Positions 1-9,322 are shown, counted from the first letter of the stretch. The stretch: DNA of 64,000 bases from Pseudomonadota bacterium (GCA_021323865.1 JAJPKF010000020.1:186001-250000), one strand, 5' to 3'. Notes: generated by a model not told the origin, from the sequence alone. Numbers and translations: made by a program.

Positions 1-30
1 GTTCAAGGCAAGCGCCCGGGAGAGGTATGA
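1..30 (+). CDS. C-terminal end of an upstream gene, probably an ECF sigma factor (partial)
   Basis: Frame 1 is open from the window edge and reads VQGKRPGEV before a TGA at 28-30. That stop overlaps the ATG of the anti-sigma gene (ATGA), the usual translational coupling of a sigma/anti-sigma pair. The sigma identity is inferred only from the partner; nine residues cannot show it. Confidence 0.4.
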   Translation, partial: VQGKRPGEV

Positions 31-584
31 GGCTTCTATTTCGGCATCCTGAGCAGCGGGAGCATGACGTGCTCACGCTATCTCAATTTGTCGACGGCGA
101 CCTCGACCCGGCGATGGCGCTAAGGGTCGAAGCGCACCTGGGGGATTGCGAGGACTGTCGGGGAACGGTCGCGGATTTTCAGTCCGTGAACCAGCGGGTG
201 ACGGAGGTCGGCTCGCGCGTGGTTCGGGTGCCGATGGAGGTTTCGGAGTCTGTGCGGCTCGACACCAGCCGCGGCCGGACCACCGGGCGAATTGGGATCG
301 TGGCCTCAGCTCGTTCCATGCCGGCGGCGGTGGGAACCGTGGCGGCCGCCGTGCTGCTCTTCATCGGCTCGGGATTTCTCCATCATGCTTCCGGCCCGAC
401 AACCCCTTCATCTCGTGCGTCCACGCCGGTCGTCAAACCGGCGAAGCGGTTCCTTCGGCAGAAGTTCCTTTCCATGGAGCACTCGGGGGCGGGACGGAAT
501 GTATCCCGCTCGGCTTCTGGCCCCAAGACCGGCAAGCCGACGCCTCCGCGACGCCAGGGACACACCCCCTTGATGCCTCTGTAG
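27..584 (+). CDS. Zinc-finger transmembrane anti-sigma factor
   Basis: A 185-residue protein. The N-terminal cytoplasmic part carries the ZAS-type zinc motif H37-x3-C41-x2-C44 (HLGDCEDC), preceded by the typical 'FVDGDL' helix that embraces a sigma factor. One hydrophobic segment at about residues 97-118 would anchor it in the membrane. It is followed by a Pro/Ser/Arg-rich outer tail with no recognisable sensor domain. The family holds an ECF sigma factor inactive until a signal releases it. The start overlaps the stop of the preceding frame, so the two are probably one operon. The sigma factor's target genes cannot be read from this window. Confidence 0.8.
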   Translation: MRLLFRHPEQREHDVLTLSQFVDGDLDPAMALRVEAHLGDCEDCRGTVADFQSVNQRVTEVGSRVVRVPMEVSESVRLDTSRGRTTGRIGIVASARSMPAAVGTVAAAVLLFIGSGFLHHASGPTTPSSRASTPVVKPAKRFLRQKFLSMEHSGAGRNVSRSASGPKTGKPTPPRRQGHTPLMPL

Positions 585-893
585 CTCGTCGCTCGTCGGT
601 CGCGACAGGGCCCACGCGACAGGCGTTCGGGCACCGTCTCCCGGTCATGAGGTAAAAGATATGGGACGGAATTTTGTGTGAATCGGCTCACACTGTTACG
701 CATCGCACTGTCTGTCCGTCTAGGTATATGTCAGGAGTTTTGCCTCCTGATTCGCAACAACAGCGATGCCACCGAGTACGAGATCAGGGAAATAGGAGGT
801 GCGCGGGGAGAAGCTGTGTCAAGTTCGTTCGCGCGAGCAGTAGCACTGTCGCAACCAAACTAGTCGATTTCAGAACTGTAGGAGAAACAACGC
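585..893 (+). other. Non-coding leader of the peptide transporter operon
   Basis: A stretch of 309 bases with no convincing gene. It holds an inverted repeat GTCGCG/CGCGAC (599-604 and 615-620), which could end the anti-sigma transcript, and a perfect CRP-type operator at 677-692. A TATATG hexamer (725-730) could be a -10 box with a poor -35, as expected for an activated promoter. A 7-bp hairpin TCAGGAG/CTCCTGA (731-750) follows. The binding-protein gene has a clear ribosome site (aggaga) about 8 bases before its ATG. Promoter assignment is inference. Confidence 0.5.
677..692. promoter_or_regulatory. CRP-type operator TGTGA-N6-TCACA, site 1
   Basis: The sequence TGTGAATCGGCTCACA matches both half-sites of the CRP consensus exactly, and the symmetry extends one more base (GTGTGA/TCACAC). 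It lies about 200 bases upstream of the peptide-binding protein gene. A Crp/Fnr-family protein encoded at 25400-26266 has the CRP-like helix 'RRESVTMAL'. Which regulator binds here is inference. Confidence 0.65.
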
Positions 894-2744
894 ATGAGCC
901 ATTTTTGGCGAAAGCCGTTGAACGTCGCGGCCACGCTGGCCGTCGTCCTGGGGATGGCGGGATTCAGCGCCGCCGCGGTGAGCGCTCACACGAGCGTGCA
1001 CCACAACGCTAAGGCGAGGGGCACGGTCATCTACTCGGACTATGAGTCCGCGAACACGCTGAACATCTTCCTGCCCAACGCCAACGGCGTGGCGGCAGCG
1101 GAGATCAACTCGAACACCGATCCGTTCGGGATCGAGCCGTTCTACAACAACAAGACCAAGCTCATCCCGGCGATGTTCACGAACATCCCCAACCCGACGA
1201 ACCACGGCAAGACCTACAACTTCCATCTGCGGAAGGGTATGCACTGGTCCGACGGCGCGCCCATCATTGGCCGCGACCTGCTGTTCGCGTGGCACGTCCT
1301 GATGAACCCCAAGACTGGCCCCTACTGCGCCGGCACCTGCGACGTGATCAAGAGCATCTCGCTGCACGGCAAGTACGGGATCACCTTCAAGCTCAAGAGC
1401 GTCTACTCGGTCTTCATCCAGCAGGCTCTGCCCTCCCTGTTCCCCTCCACCTTTAAGAAGGGCTGGAACAACATGGGAACGAAGGCGCAGATCGCCGCTT
1501 GCGTCAAGAAGATCTCCAACTGTGATGCCATCGGCACCAAGCTCATCAGCGACACGAGCTTCGACTACACAAACGACCACTACATCACGTCGGGCCCGTA
1601 TCAGATCACCAGCTTCTCGGACGCCGGTAACATCAACCGAGTGAGCTTCAAGCCCAACAAGCAGTGGCACAACTGGTATGTCGGCGCCAAGGCTGTTCGG
1701 CCCATCAAGACGCTGATCTTCCAGAGCTACGGCAGCCAGCCGGACATGATCGCGGCGGCCGCCTCCCACTCGACCGACGTCACCACCGACTACACGCTGG
1801 TGAATCTGCCTCAGCTGAAGGCGAACAAGGGCAAGTACAAGATCCAGACGTTCGGCAGCAATGACTTCGAGGCGCTGTTCTTTAATGACTTCAACAAGAT
1901 CATTAAGGGCGGCACCCATGGCATTCCTGCGAAGACCCGCAATCCCATCGATAACGCGAAGGTTCGATTGGCGCTCGGCCTCTCGTTCGATCGCGCTGCC
2001 CTCATCGCCAACGTGCTTAGTGTGAGCCACAAGGTGGCCTCGCGCTTCGTGTCCTACACCGTTCCGGTCATGAGCGCAAAGGCGCACCGCAGCTCCTATG
2101 CTGACCTGGCCATCCGCGGCGCGTGGGATCCCCTCAAGCACAAGTACGTGAAGCCAAACACCAAGGCTGCCCGCAAGGACGCCAAGAAGCTGCTGAAGCA
2201 GGCAGGCTTCGCAGGCGCCAAGGTCTACATCTCGACCAACTGCAGCAACCCGGCACGTCAGGCCTCGGTGACCTATCTCGCCTCCAGCAAGGCCTGGGGC
2301 GCGATCGGCGTCAAGGTCGTTCCCAACTGCGTGTCCGCGCAGGAGTTCTTCTTCACTGACCTCCTGTCGGGTGGTCACTACGAGGTCGCCATTCACGCGT
2401 ACACCAACCTGCCGGACTATCCGGACTGGGCGTACTTCCTGCTTGGTGGCCAGTTCTGCCCGCAGCTCTACAAGAACCCCAACGGCAACGATCAGAACGA
2501 CAGCTGCATCCGCAACAAGACGCTAGACCACGCCTATGTTGCCGCGCAGCACACGACCAGCTTCGGCAAGCGCCACAAGGCGTTCGACACCGCGCAGAGC
2601 GTCATCGCCAAGGAAGCCTACTGGATCGCTCTCTACGAGCGAGCCGGCATCCAGACGAACGACGGCAAGGTCAAGAACGTGACCGGTGACGCGAGCGTTG
2701 CCGGCGAGGCGAACTGGGATCCGTGGGTATGGAGCGCCGCGTAA
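894..2744 (+). CDS. Peptide ABC transporter substrate-binding protein (SBP_bac_5 family)
   Basis: A 616-residue extracytoplasmic receptor of the DppA/OppA class, the usual length for the family. It captures peptides or similar solutes and delivers them to the permeases encoded just downstream. An N-terminal Sec signal (residues 1-31, hydrophobic core AATLAVVLGMAGFSAAAV) has no lipobox cysteine, so the protein is probably secreted or held by the signal anchor. Family features include 'YNFHLRKGMHWSDGAPI', followed by the AWH helix, and the C-terminal 'YWIALYE' block. A good ribosome site precedes the ATG. A strong hairpin follows the gene, consistent with extra expression of the receptor over the membrane parts. 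Substrate is not determinable; peptide, nickel or sugar oligomers are all used by relatives. Confidence 0.9.
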   Translation: MSHFWRKPLNVAATLAVVLGMAGFSAAAVSAHTSVHHNAKARGTVIYSDYESANTLNIFLPNANGVAAAEINSNTDPFGIEPFYNNKTKLIPAMFTNIPNPTNHGKTYNFHLRKGMHWSDGAPIIGRDLLFAWHVLMNPKTGPYCAGTCDVIKSISLHGKYGITFKLKSVYSVFIQQALPSLFPSTFKKGWNNMGTKAQIAACVKKISNCDAIGTKLISDTSFDYTNDHYITSGPYQITSFSDAGNINRVSFKPNKQWHNWYVGAKAVRPIKTLIFQSYGSQPDMIAAAASHSTDVTTDYTLVNLPQLKANKGKYKIQTFGSNDFEALFFNDFNKIIKGGTHGIPAKTRNPIDNAKVRLALGLSFDRAALIANVLSVSHKVASRFVSYTVPVMSAKAHRSSYADLAIRGAWDPLKHKYVKPNTKAARKDAKKLLKQAGFAGAKVYISTNCSNPARQASVTYLASSKAWGAIGVKVVPNCVSAQEFFFTDLLSGGHYEVAIHAYTNLPDYPDWAYFLLGGQFCPQLYKNPNGNDQNDSCIRNKTLDHAYVAAQHTTSFGKRHKAFDTAQSVIAKEAYWIALYERAGIQTNDGKVKNVTGDASVAGEANWDPWVWSAA

Positions 2745-2784
2745 GCGTCGTACCCATAAGCCTCGGATAATCGTCGAGCCGAAC

Positions 2785-2817
2785 AAGAACCGGGAGGGAG
2801 TCGCCCTCCCGGTTCTT
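2785..2817 (+). terminator. Strong hairpin after the binding-protein gene
   Basis: A perfect 14-bp stem (AAGAACCGGGAGGG with CCCTCCCGGTTCTT) closes a 5-base loop 41 bases after the stop codon. There is no long T-run, so it may act as a partial terminator or as a 3' stabiliser of the receptor mRNA. Confidence 0.7.
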
Positions 2818-2901
2818 CGTCTCCAAAGAGTGTGCAGAAACCACGAGCCCAAGGTCATGGGCGGATCCCGAAATGCCCAGTGTGCGCCACAGCACTTCAA
2901 C

Positions 2902-2917
2902 TGTGAACTGGGTCACA
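2902..2917. promoter_or_regulatory. CRP-type operator TGTGA-N6-TCACA, site 2
   Basis: The sequence TGTGAACTGGGTCACA is a second exact match to both CRP half-sites, 44 bases before the start codon of the first permease gene and after the hairpin. A TATGAT hexamer (2918-2923) abuts it, which would put the site inside a core promoter (repression). A weaker GGTATT at 2936-2941 would instead place the site near -40 (class II activation). The sequence alone does not decide. Confidence 0.65.
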
Positions 2918-2960
2918 TATGATTTCAGTAGTGACGGTATTCCAGTAAGGGGGGCCCGAG

Positions 2961-3956
2961 TTGACTACCTACATCATTCGCCGGCTTATTCAGTCGACGA
3001 TCATCATGTTCGGGCTTTCAATCATCTTCTTCTTCATGCTTCACCTGGCGCCTGGTGGGCCTTGTGATGTCTTTATCCAGAGCCAGCGTCAGGTGATCCA
3101 ACACGAGCTCTGCGTCAAGACGCTGGGGCTTCATAAGCCGCTGCCCGTCCAGTACTGGTATTGGATCAGTGGGTACCTGCACGGCAATTTCGGCAAGACC
3201 ACAGGAGGCCAGCTGGTCAGCAGTACCATATTGGCTGCCCTTCCCGTTACCGTCCTGCTGGCCACTGTCAGCTACTTCTTCCAGCAGATCATCGCTCTGC
3301 CGCTGGGCATGTTCTCCGCGCTGCGCCAGTACTCGTTCTTCGATACGGTCTTCACCTTCATGTCGTACGTGGGGCTCTCGATGCCGACGTTCTGGCTCGG
3401 ACTGATGCTCATCTACCTCTTCGGCGTGCATTTCGCAGTCTTCCCCGTCGGATTGGTGACTGACACCCACCTGCCGGTTTTCTGGACGCATGATTGGTTC
3501 GTCGCGCTCGCGCACGATCCGCCACTCATCATTGGCGATCTAGCGCGGCATCTCGTGCTTCCGGCGATAACCCTGATGGTGGTGGGCGTGGCCGCGGATA
3601 GCCGCTTCATGCGGGCCTCCATGCTGGACGTGATCCATCAGGACTACATTCGCACCGCCAAGGCAAAGGGGCTCAAGCGGCGAACGGTGATCTTCAAGCA
3701 CGCCTTTCGGAATGCGGTGTTGCCCATCATCACCAACATCGCGCTCTATCTCCCCACCCTGGTGGGCGGGTTTGTGATCACGGAAGCGATCTTCAGCTAC
3801 GCCGGAGTGGGCAACCTGTTTGTGCAGTCGATAACGTCGCACGATTACGGGGTGGTGCAGGCGCTGCTCATGCTGAGCGCGATAGCGGTGCTTCTGGCCA
3901 ATCTGCTCGCCGATCTGACCTATGCCTGGGTCGACCCGCGCATTCGGTACGACTAG
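2961..3956 (+). CDS. dppB: Peptide ABC transporter permease, DppB type
   Basis: A 331-residue inner-membrane protein with six hydrophobic segments, starting at a TTG behind a purine-rich AAGGGGGG site. The N-terminal 'YIIRRLIQSTIIMFGLS' and 'HLAPGGP' match the DppB/OppB subgroup. The coupling (EAA) loop is intact: 'YIRTAKAKGLKRRTVIFKHAFRN', which docks on the ATPases. It forms the translocation pore with the next gene. A CRP-type operator lies just upstream, so it may head its own transcript as well as being read through from the binding-protein gene. Confidence 0.92.
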   Translation: MTTYIIRRLIQSTIIMFGLSIIFFFMLHLAPGGPCDVFIQSQRQVIQHELCVKTLGLHKPLPVQYWYWISGYLHGNFGKTTGGQLVSSTILAALPVTVLLATVSYFFQQIIALPLGMFSALRQYSFFDTVFTFMSYVGLSMPTFWLGLMLIYLFGVHFAVFPVGLVTDTHLPVFWTHDWFVALAHDPPLIIGDLARHLVLPAITLMVVGVAADSRFMRASMLDVIHQDYIRTAKAKGLKRRTVIFKHAFRNAVLPIITNIALYLPTLVGGFVITEAIFSYAGVGNLFVQSITSHDYGVVQALLMLSAIAVLLANLLADLTYAWVDPRIRYD

Positions 3957-3994
3957 GCGAAGGACCAGGAGCGGCGTGAGAGGGAAAGGGAATC

Positions 3995-4981
3995 ATGCAA
4001 GATCCTGAGCTTATGGAAACTGCGGTCCTATCTGATCAGGAGCCGACTCCGATTGCACCATCCGACTCTTCTCGGATGCTCATGGGGGCGGAGGATGACC
4101 AGCTGGGAATCCGGCAGCTCTCGCAGATGCAGCTCTTCTGGATCCGCTTTCGGCGGCACAAGGTAGCCCTCGTGGGCGCCGTGATCCTTGCCTTCTTCGT
4201 GGTTCTGGCCATTATCGGGCCCTATATCAGCCCGGAAACCTACGAAGGGTCCGGATGGAACCCGGTCGCTCTAAACTGGGCGCCGCAGTGGAGCTGGCAC
4301 TACCTCATGGGGACTGACGCGAACGGTCACTCCATCCTGATGTACGTCCTGCTTGGGGCGCGCACGTCTCTGGAGGTGGGCGTTCTTAGCGCGTTCGTCG
4401 CCACGCTCATTGGGATTCTGGTCGGCGCAGTTTCGGGCTATTTCGGGGGCTGGGTGGACGCGGTATGGATGCGCATCACTGACGTGTTCCTTACCTTGCC
4501 GTTTCTCCCGCTGGTCATCCTTGTCTCGGCCTATCTGGGCGGCGGCAACGCCTACATCATCGTGGCCATCTTCGGGTTCCTGGGCTGGTCGAGTGTCGCC
4601 CGGTTGATACGGAGTTACTATCTGACGCTCCGGGAGCAAGAGTTCGTGGACGCGGCTCGGGCGGTGGGCGTGTCGCATTCTCGGATCATGTTCCGGCACA
4701 TCTTGCCCAATGCCCTCAGCCCGGTGATCGTCTCGTTCACTCTGGCCGTCGCCGGGTTTATCGTTGGCGAGGCCGCCATCGACTTCCTCACGGTCGGAAT
4801 CAGGCCGCCGTCCGTCAGCTGGGGCATCGCCCTCGCGGGTGCCCAAAACAATCTGATCTTGGGGAACTGGTGGTGGGCATTCTTCCCCGGGGTCTGCCTG
4901 CTGCTCGTGGTTCTCGCCATCAACTTCCTGGGTGACGGCCTTCGGGATGCGCTAGACGTTCGCGCCAAGACATCCGAGTAG
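3995..4981 (+). CDS. dppC: Peptide ABC transporter permease, DppC type
   Basis: A 328-residue partner permease. A soluble N-terminal stretch of about 55 residues precedes the first membrane segment, as in DppC/OppC. The family block 'YLMGTDANGHSILMYVLLGAR' starts about residue 102, and the coupling loop 'EFVDAARAVGVSHSRIMFRHILPN' is complete. The gene follows dppB by 38 bases and precedes the ATPase genes in one direction, indicating an operon. Confidence 0.92.
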   Translation: MQDPELMETAVLSDQEPTPIAPSDSSRMLMGAEDDQLGIRQLSQMQLFWIRFRRHKVALVGAVILAFFVVLAIIGPYISPETYEGSGWNPVALNWAPQWSWHYLMGTDANGHSILMYVLLGARTSLEVGVLSAFVATLIGILVGAVSGYFGGWVDAVWMRITDVFLTLPFLPLVILVSAYLGGGNAYIIVAIFGFLGWSSVARLIRSYYLTLREQEFVDAARAVGVSHSRIMFRHILPNALSPVIVSFTLAVAGFIVGEAAIDFLTVGIRPPSVSWGIALAGAQNNLILGNWWWAFFPGVCLLLVVLAINFLGDGLRDALDVRAKTSE

Positions 4982-5035
4982 ACTTGCCCATGCACGGAGG
5001 GCTGTCCGCCGATTGTTGCCTGCCTAGGAGGCAGA

Positions 5036-6046
5036 TTGTCTACGGAGATTAGTCAGCACGAACTGATGCAGGAGACCCACAACGGACGTCTGCTTCGAGT
5101 CGAGGGCCTGCGAACCTACTTCAAGACGATGGACGGGATCGTCAAGGCTGTGGACGGCGTGTCCTTCGACATGCCGGAGGGATCCAGCCTGGGCATCGTC
5201 GGCGAATCCGGCTGCGGGAAGAGTGTTACTTCGCTTTCCATAATGCGGCTGGTCGAGCGGCCGGGATGGATTGCCGGTGGTCGCATCTGGTTTCATGACA
5301 AAGATTTGCTCCATCTGCCCGAGGAGCAGATGCGTCAGATTCGTGGCGACGACATCTCCATGGTTTTCCAGGAGCCGATGACGTCGCTGAACCCGGTCTA
5401 CACGCTGGGAGACCAGGTGGCCGAAGTGGTGCGGGTTCACCGAAAGGTCAGCCGCAAGGAGGCGATGAACCGGGCCATCGAGTTGTTCAAGCTGGTGGGC
5501 ATCCCATCGCCGGAACGGCGGATCAAGGATTACCCCCACAACATGAGTGGGGGTATGCGCCAGCGCGTCATGATCGCCATGGCTCTTGCCAACGACCCAG
5601 ACCTGTTGATCCTGGACGAGCCCACAACGGCCCTGGACGTCACGATTCAGGCACAGATTCTAGAGCTCGTGAAGGACCTGCAACAACGAGTCAATACGGC
5701 GGTCATGCTCATCACTCACGACCTCGGGGTCGTAACGGAGATGTCTGATCGCATCATCGTCATGTACGCGGGCCGGGTGGTCGAGGACGGCGACGTCCTC
5801 TCTGTGCTGAAGGACCCGCTGCATCCCTACACGAAGGGCCTGCTTGCCTCTATCCCTTCCCTCGGCAAGAAGAATCAGCGCCTAAACGTCATCGCCGGCG
5901 CCGTTCCCAATCCGCTGCGCATGCCGCAGGGCTGCAAGTTTGCGCCGCGCTGCCCCTATGTCATGGATGTGTGCCGAAATGAGGAGCCCGAGCTTCTGAC
6001 CCAGGGCGAACATGGGGAGCGGAAAGTCCGCTGTTGGTTGTACTGA
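5036..6046 (+). CDS. dppD: Peptide ABC transporter ATPase, DppD type
   Basis: A 336-residue ATP-binding subunit. Visible motifs are Walker A 'GESGCGKS', Q-loop '[12 protein letters not shown]', signature 'MSGGMRQRV', Walker B '[12 protein letters not shown]' and the switch His in 'LITHDLGVV'. A C-terminal oligopeptide-transporter tail has the clustered cysteines '[15 protein letters not shown]'. The start is a TTG with a near-perfect AGGAGG four bases upstream; no ATG fits as well. With DppF it forms the ATPase heterodimer that powers import. Confidence 0.92.
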   Translation: MSTEISQHELMQETHNGRLLRVEGLRTYFKTMDGIVKAVDGVSFDMPEGSSLGIVGESGCGKSVTSLSIMRLVERPGWIAGGRIWFHDKDLLHLPEEQMRQIRGDDISMVFQEPMTSLNPVYTLGDQVAEVVRVHRKVSRKEAMNRAIELFKLVGIPSPERRIKDYPHNMSGGMRQRVMIAMALANDPDLLILDEPTTALDVTIQAQILELVKDLQQRVNTAVMLITHDLGVVTEMSDRIIVMYAGRVVEDGDVLSVLKDPLHPYTKGLLASIPSLGKKNQRLNVIAGAVPNPLRMPQGCKFAPRCPYVMDVCRNEEPELLTQGEHGERKVRCWLY

Positions 6047-6056
6047 TGAGAGCCGC

Positions 6057-7064
6057 ATGACAATCGAATCCGAAGCCATTCAGCAGCACTCGGACGCCAA
6101 CGGTAATCTTCTCCTGGACGTCCGTGACCTCAAGACGTACTACCCGATTCTGGGTGGAGTCCTCCGGCGTCGTGTGGGCTGGGTCAAGGCCGTTGACGGC
6201 GTGAGCTTCTCCATCAAGTCAGGCGAGACCCTGGGCATGGTGGGCGAGTCCGGATGCGGGAAGAGCACCATCGGCAGAACGGTGGTTCGCCTCGTCGACG
6301 CCACGGGCGGCAAGGTCATGTTCGAGGGGCGCGACATCCTGTCGCTCCGCGGGCAAGAGCTCAAACGTATGCGCCGCAACATGCAGATCATCTTCCAGGA
6401 CCCGTACGCGTCACTGAATCCGCGAATGCCGGTCGGCGACATCATCGGCGAGGGCTTGATGGTGCACGGGATGAAGAGTCGCAAAGAGCGCGAGGAACGC
6501 GTTCAGTACTACCTGGAGGTGGTGGGTCTTCGCAAGGAATACGTCCGCCGGTATCCGCATGAATTCAGCGGCGGCCAGCGACAGCGAATCGGAATCGCGC
6601 GAGCCCTTGCCCTGCGTCCAAAGCTGGTCGTGTGTGATGAGCCGGTGTCGGCCCTTGACGTGTCGATTCAGTCTCAGGTGCTCAATCTGCTCAGCGATCT
6701 GCAGAAGGAGTTCGGGCTCACCTATCTATTCATCGCCCATGACCTGAGCGTCGTCGAATACATCAGCGATCGGGTCGTGGTCATGTATCTGGGCAAGGTT
6801 GCGGAGGTGGCCGACTCGGAGCGCCTCTACGCCAATCCGAAGCACCCGTACACACAGGCTCTCCTTTCGGCCATTCCCATCCCGGACCCGACGGTTAAGA
6901 AGCAGAGGATCGTGCTCCATGGAGATGTTCCGAGCCCTATCAATCCGCCCAGCGGCTGCCGGTTTCGGACTCGCTGCTGGCTCGCACAGAGTATCTGTGC
7001 CGAGCAGGAGCCGCAGCTACGGCAGGTCGAATCGGGGCATTGGGCCGCATGCCACTTTGCGTGA
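6057..7064 (+). CDS. dppF: Peptide ABC transporter ATPase, DppF type
   Basis: A 335-residue second ATPase subunit. Walker A '[12 protein letters not shown]', Q-loop '[16 protein letters not shown]', signature '[12 protein letters not shown]', Walker B '[12 protein letters not shown]' and switch 'FIAHDLSVV' are all intact, with the C-terminal tail '[15 protein letters not shown]'. The extended '[18 protein letters not shown]' is typical of the DppF side. The ATG at 6057 starts just after the dppD stop; an in-frame ATG inside dppD (6012) would add non-homologous residues and is rejected. Confidence 0.92.
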   Translation: MTIESEAIQQHSDANGNLLLDVRDLKTYYPILGGVLRRRVGWVKAVDGVSFSIKSGETLGMVGESGCGKSTIGRTVVRLVDATGGKVMFEGRDILSLRGQELKRMRRNMQIIFQDPYASLNPRMPVGDIIGEGLMVHGMKSRKEREERVQYYLEVVGLRKEYVRRYPHEFSGGQRQRIGIARALALRPKLVVCDEPVSALDVSIQSQVLNLLSDLQKEFGLTYLFIAHDLSVVEYISDRVVVMYLGKVAEVADSERLYANPKHPYTQALLSAIPIPDPTVKKQRIVLHGDVPSPINPPSGCRFRTRCWLAQSICAEQEPQLRQVESGHWAACHFA

Positions 7065-7076
7065 CGATCTAGAGCC

Positions 7077-8738
7077 ATGCGTGCGCTACTCCGTCGGGTT
7101 GGCAGGGTACTCGGACGCATCGCCGTAGTCTGGCTGCCGATTCTGGCGGTCTTCCTCGGCGTCGGATTTGTGGTCGAAGTGACTCATGCCCGGACGACGT
7201 ACTCGCAGCGGTTCTCTGCCCCCACGAACGACGGACAGAGCTCGGGGGCGACGGGGTATTCAGCCGTTCCCGATGGACAAGGTTGGCAGCTCTTCAGCCC
7301 GGATCTGCACGGCAATCTGGTACTGCGGCGCATTGGATCGACCGGGCGGACGCTCTGGCAGCGAGTTGTTGGTCAGTCTGCCAGCAACCTGAGCTGGCCG
7401 GCAATGGCCTGGGGAGCCGGATCCGATCTGGGCGCCTGGGTCAACAATCCCGGTGGATCGACCCAGACCCTGGAGATCGCAGCTGTAACTCCCAATCACG
7501 TCTACCGGAGAGCCCTGACCACCTCCGGTTTCGCCGAGCACCCGTTTGTCGTTGCCAACCCGCGACGGCATCAGTTCGACGTGTTCTTCGGGTGGCAGCC
7601 GGCCAAATCGAACTTCGACATCTACGCGGCACGCCTTTCGTCGACCGGAAGACTGTTGGGGCGCTTGGTCCGACTCTCCAACGCCGTAATCTACGACTAC
7701 TATCCGCGAGCGACTTGGAACGGACATCAACTGACGCTCCTCTACCTCAATCAGTGCTGCCGAAGCAACTATCTCCACGTGGTTTACCAGCGGCTCTCGT
7801 GGACGCTAAGGCCACTGGGTGCGCCTCGGTTCCTCGACCTGCTTGCGACATCCAGTGCGGCTCCGGATGAGTGGGGTCTCGACGTCCGAACAGGGCCCGG
7901 TGGATCGGTCTGGGCGACCTGGATCAACAGCTCTGCGCTGAAGCTGGCTCGGTGGTCAGCGGCCGGAAAGCTGTCTTTCGTGAGAACCATCCTGGTCGCG
8001 AACGGGTTCGACCAATCGAATCTTGCCGTGAGCCTGGGCCTGAATCACAACGAGGGCTGGTTGTACTACGCGACCGGGGGCGCCGTGGGCTTCTACCTCG
8101 CGTCGACCCGCTTCAATAGGCAGGGATTTCCCGTGGCCTCCTATCGCGTCAGCTATGGGACGCTGGGGTCTGACATGAATCCGGTAACTGGGGTGTCTGC
8201 GGGCCGCTCCCGGGTCATCTGGGAAGAAGGCACGGGCGGCTCGGCCGTCTTCCAGTCGAGTACCGACCGAGGTCATGTGGCCGCAAGCGGCATTCAGAAC
8301 CTGGGTCTGGGATTGGGAAGCCCTCTCGTCGACCTGACCATTCTGCTAATCGGATCGCTGCTGGCGGGCGCAGTGCTCACGATGATCAACGGCTTCATCC
8401 TGCTGCCGCTGCTATTCGCCTGGCTGCCCATCGGTAAGCTGCTTCCCGACCGCTTCAATTGGATCGTCTATGGCGGTGTCGTCGCGGCCGTTCTGAGCCT
8501 CCTATTTGCCACCAGGACGTTCGCCAGTAATTGGATGCTTCTTGTGAGGCCGTTGAGCCAGCCATCGAGCGCGCTCGCCGTGGGGGGAGCGGTATTTGTG
8601 GGCTACTGGGTCAATCGAGTGGGTATGCGGGAACAGGAGCCGGTTTTCCGGGCGGCCGCTCTGGCACTCACGGCGTTCTACTTCATCGCCGCAATGTGGG
8701 CCATCGGTGGCATCGAGAACCGGCTGACCCTGATCTAG
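7077..8738 (+). CDS. Membrane protein of unknown function with large outer domain
   Basis: A 553-residue protein 12 bases after dppF, so probably co-transcribed. One hydrophobic segment (about residues 11-30) is followed by about 380 residues rich in beta-type sequence, aromatic residues and Gly/Ser ('DGQGWQLFSPDLHGNLVLRR', 'DIYAARLSSTGRLLGRLV'). This part resembles beta-propeller-like secreted domains. Four to five hydrophobic segments follow from about residue 410 to the end. I do not recognise a catalytic motif or a named family. The position suggests a role tied to the transporter or cell surface, but this is inference. Confidence 0.75.
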   Translation: MRALLRRVGRVLGRIAVVWLPILAVFLGVGFVVEVTHARTTYSQRFSAPTNDGQSSGATGYSAVPDGQGWQLFSPDLHGNLVLRRIGSTGRTLWQRVVGQSASNLSWPAMAWGAGSDLGAWVNNPGGSTQTLEIAAVTPNHVYRRALTTSGFAEHPFVVANPRRHQFDVFFGWQPAKSNFDIYAARLSSTGRLLGRLVRLSNAVIYDYYPRATWNGHQLTLLYLNQCCRSNYLHVVYQRLSWTLRPLGAPRFLDLLATSSAAPDEWGLDVRTGPGGSVWATWINSSALKLARWSAAGKLSFVRTILVANGFDQSNLAVSLGLNHNEGWLYYATGGAVGFYLASTRFNRQGFPVASYRVSYGTLGSDMNPVTGVSAGRSRVIWEEGTGGSAVFQSSTDRGHVAASGIQNLGLGLGSPLVDLTILLIGSLLAGAVLTMINGFILLPLLFAWLPIGKLLPDRFNWIVYGGVVAAVLSLLFATRTFASNWMLLVRPLSQPSSALAVGGAVFVGYWVNRVGMREQEPVFRAAALALTAFYFIAAMWAIGGIENRLTLI

Positions 8739-8761
8739 CCTTTCCGTCTATTCGGCGGCGT

Positions 8762-9322
8762 CTAGGCGAACTTGGGGATCCGGAAGGTCTTCAGCAACTT
8801 GGCGAACTGGGCGATCTCCGCCTTGGACATGTTCGGATAGTTGGGGAAGTTCAACTCCCAACCATAGAGCCGCGAATTGATATCCGCGTCCTCCTCTACG
8901 ATTCGCGAGCCATTGGTCTGACGCACAAAAACTGCAGGCAATCCGGAGACGTGGATCCGAAAGAACGTGCAGACAAACGGGCATGTTGCCGTCCTGCTGA
9001 TCACCTTGCCGTTTGGCACCTTGTTCAGCAGCGGAATAGGGGCATGAACCACGACCCGGAATCCGGGCGGCTTCACAAAGTGCAGGATGTAGGTATTGGC
9101 CGGCGTCGTCGTGAACGTACCGCCGTGAGGAGGCGGAGTCCAGGATGAGGGGTACCGGAAGGAGAAGTGAAGCTTCCGGTCGACGTACCGTCGCGTGGCC
9201 GAGTCCGATCCGCAGGCGGCCACGCTCAGCAGAAGCGGTGCCAAGAGAGCCAGCAGGATGGCCCTGGGTCCCAGACCAAGGTGCCGGGGCGTGCCGCTCA
9301 TGTGGTGGATTTTAGCACCCAC
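8762..9322 (-). CDS. Predicted lipoprotein, function unknown
   Basis: A 186-residue protein with a type II signal: basic n-region, hydrophobic 'AILLALLAPLLL' and lipobox 'SVAACGS'. It would be lipid-anchored on the outer face. The mature part starts 'YVDRKLHFSFRYPSSW', a pattern found in PsbP-like or stress-response lipoproteins with a surfactant-like fold; no active site is evident. A shorter start at 9301 (ATG) also keeps the complete signal, and neither start has a strong ribosome site. It converges on the preceding membrane protein gene. Confidence 0.65.
   Translation of the reverse strand: MGAKIHHMSGTPRHLGLGPRAILLALLAPLLLSVAACGSDSATRRYVDRKLHFSFRYPSSWTPPPHGGTFTTTPANTYILHFVKPPGFRVVVHAPIPLLNKVPNGKVISRTATCPFVCTFFRIHVSGLPAVFVRQTNGSRIVEEDADINSRLYGWELNFPNYPNMSKAEIAQFAKLLKTFRIPKFA

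Noticed and set aside
678-863. Short plus-strand frame before the binding-protein gene
   Set aside because: It starts inside the CRP-type operator, lacks a ribosome site and shows no coding character.
870-2396. Long minus-strand open frame (508 residues) opposite the peptide-binding protein gene
   Set aside because: It is antisense to a gene with clear family motifs, rich in Val/Gly/Arg/Asp and matches no family; long antisense frames are common in GC-rich DNA.
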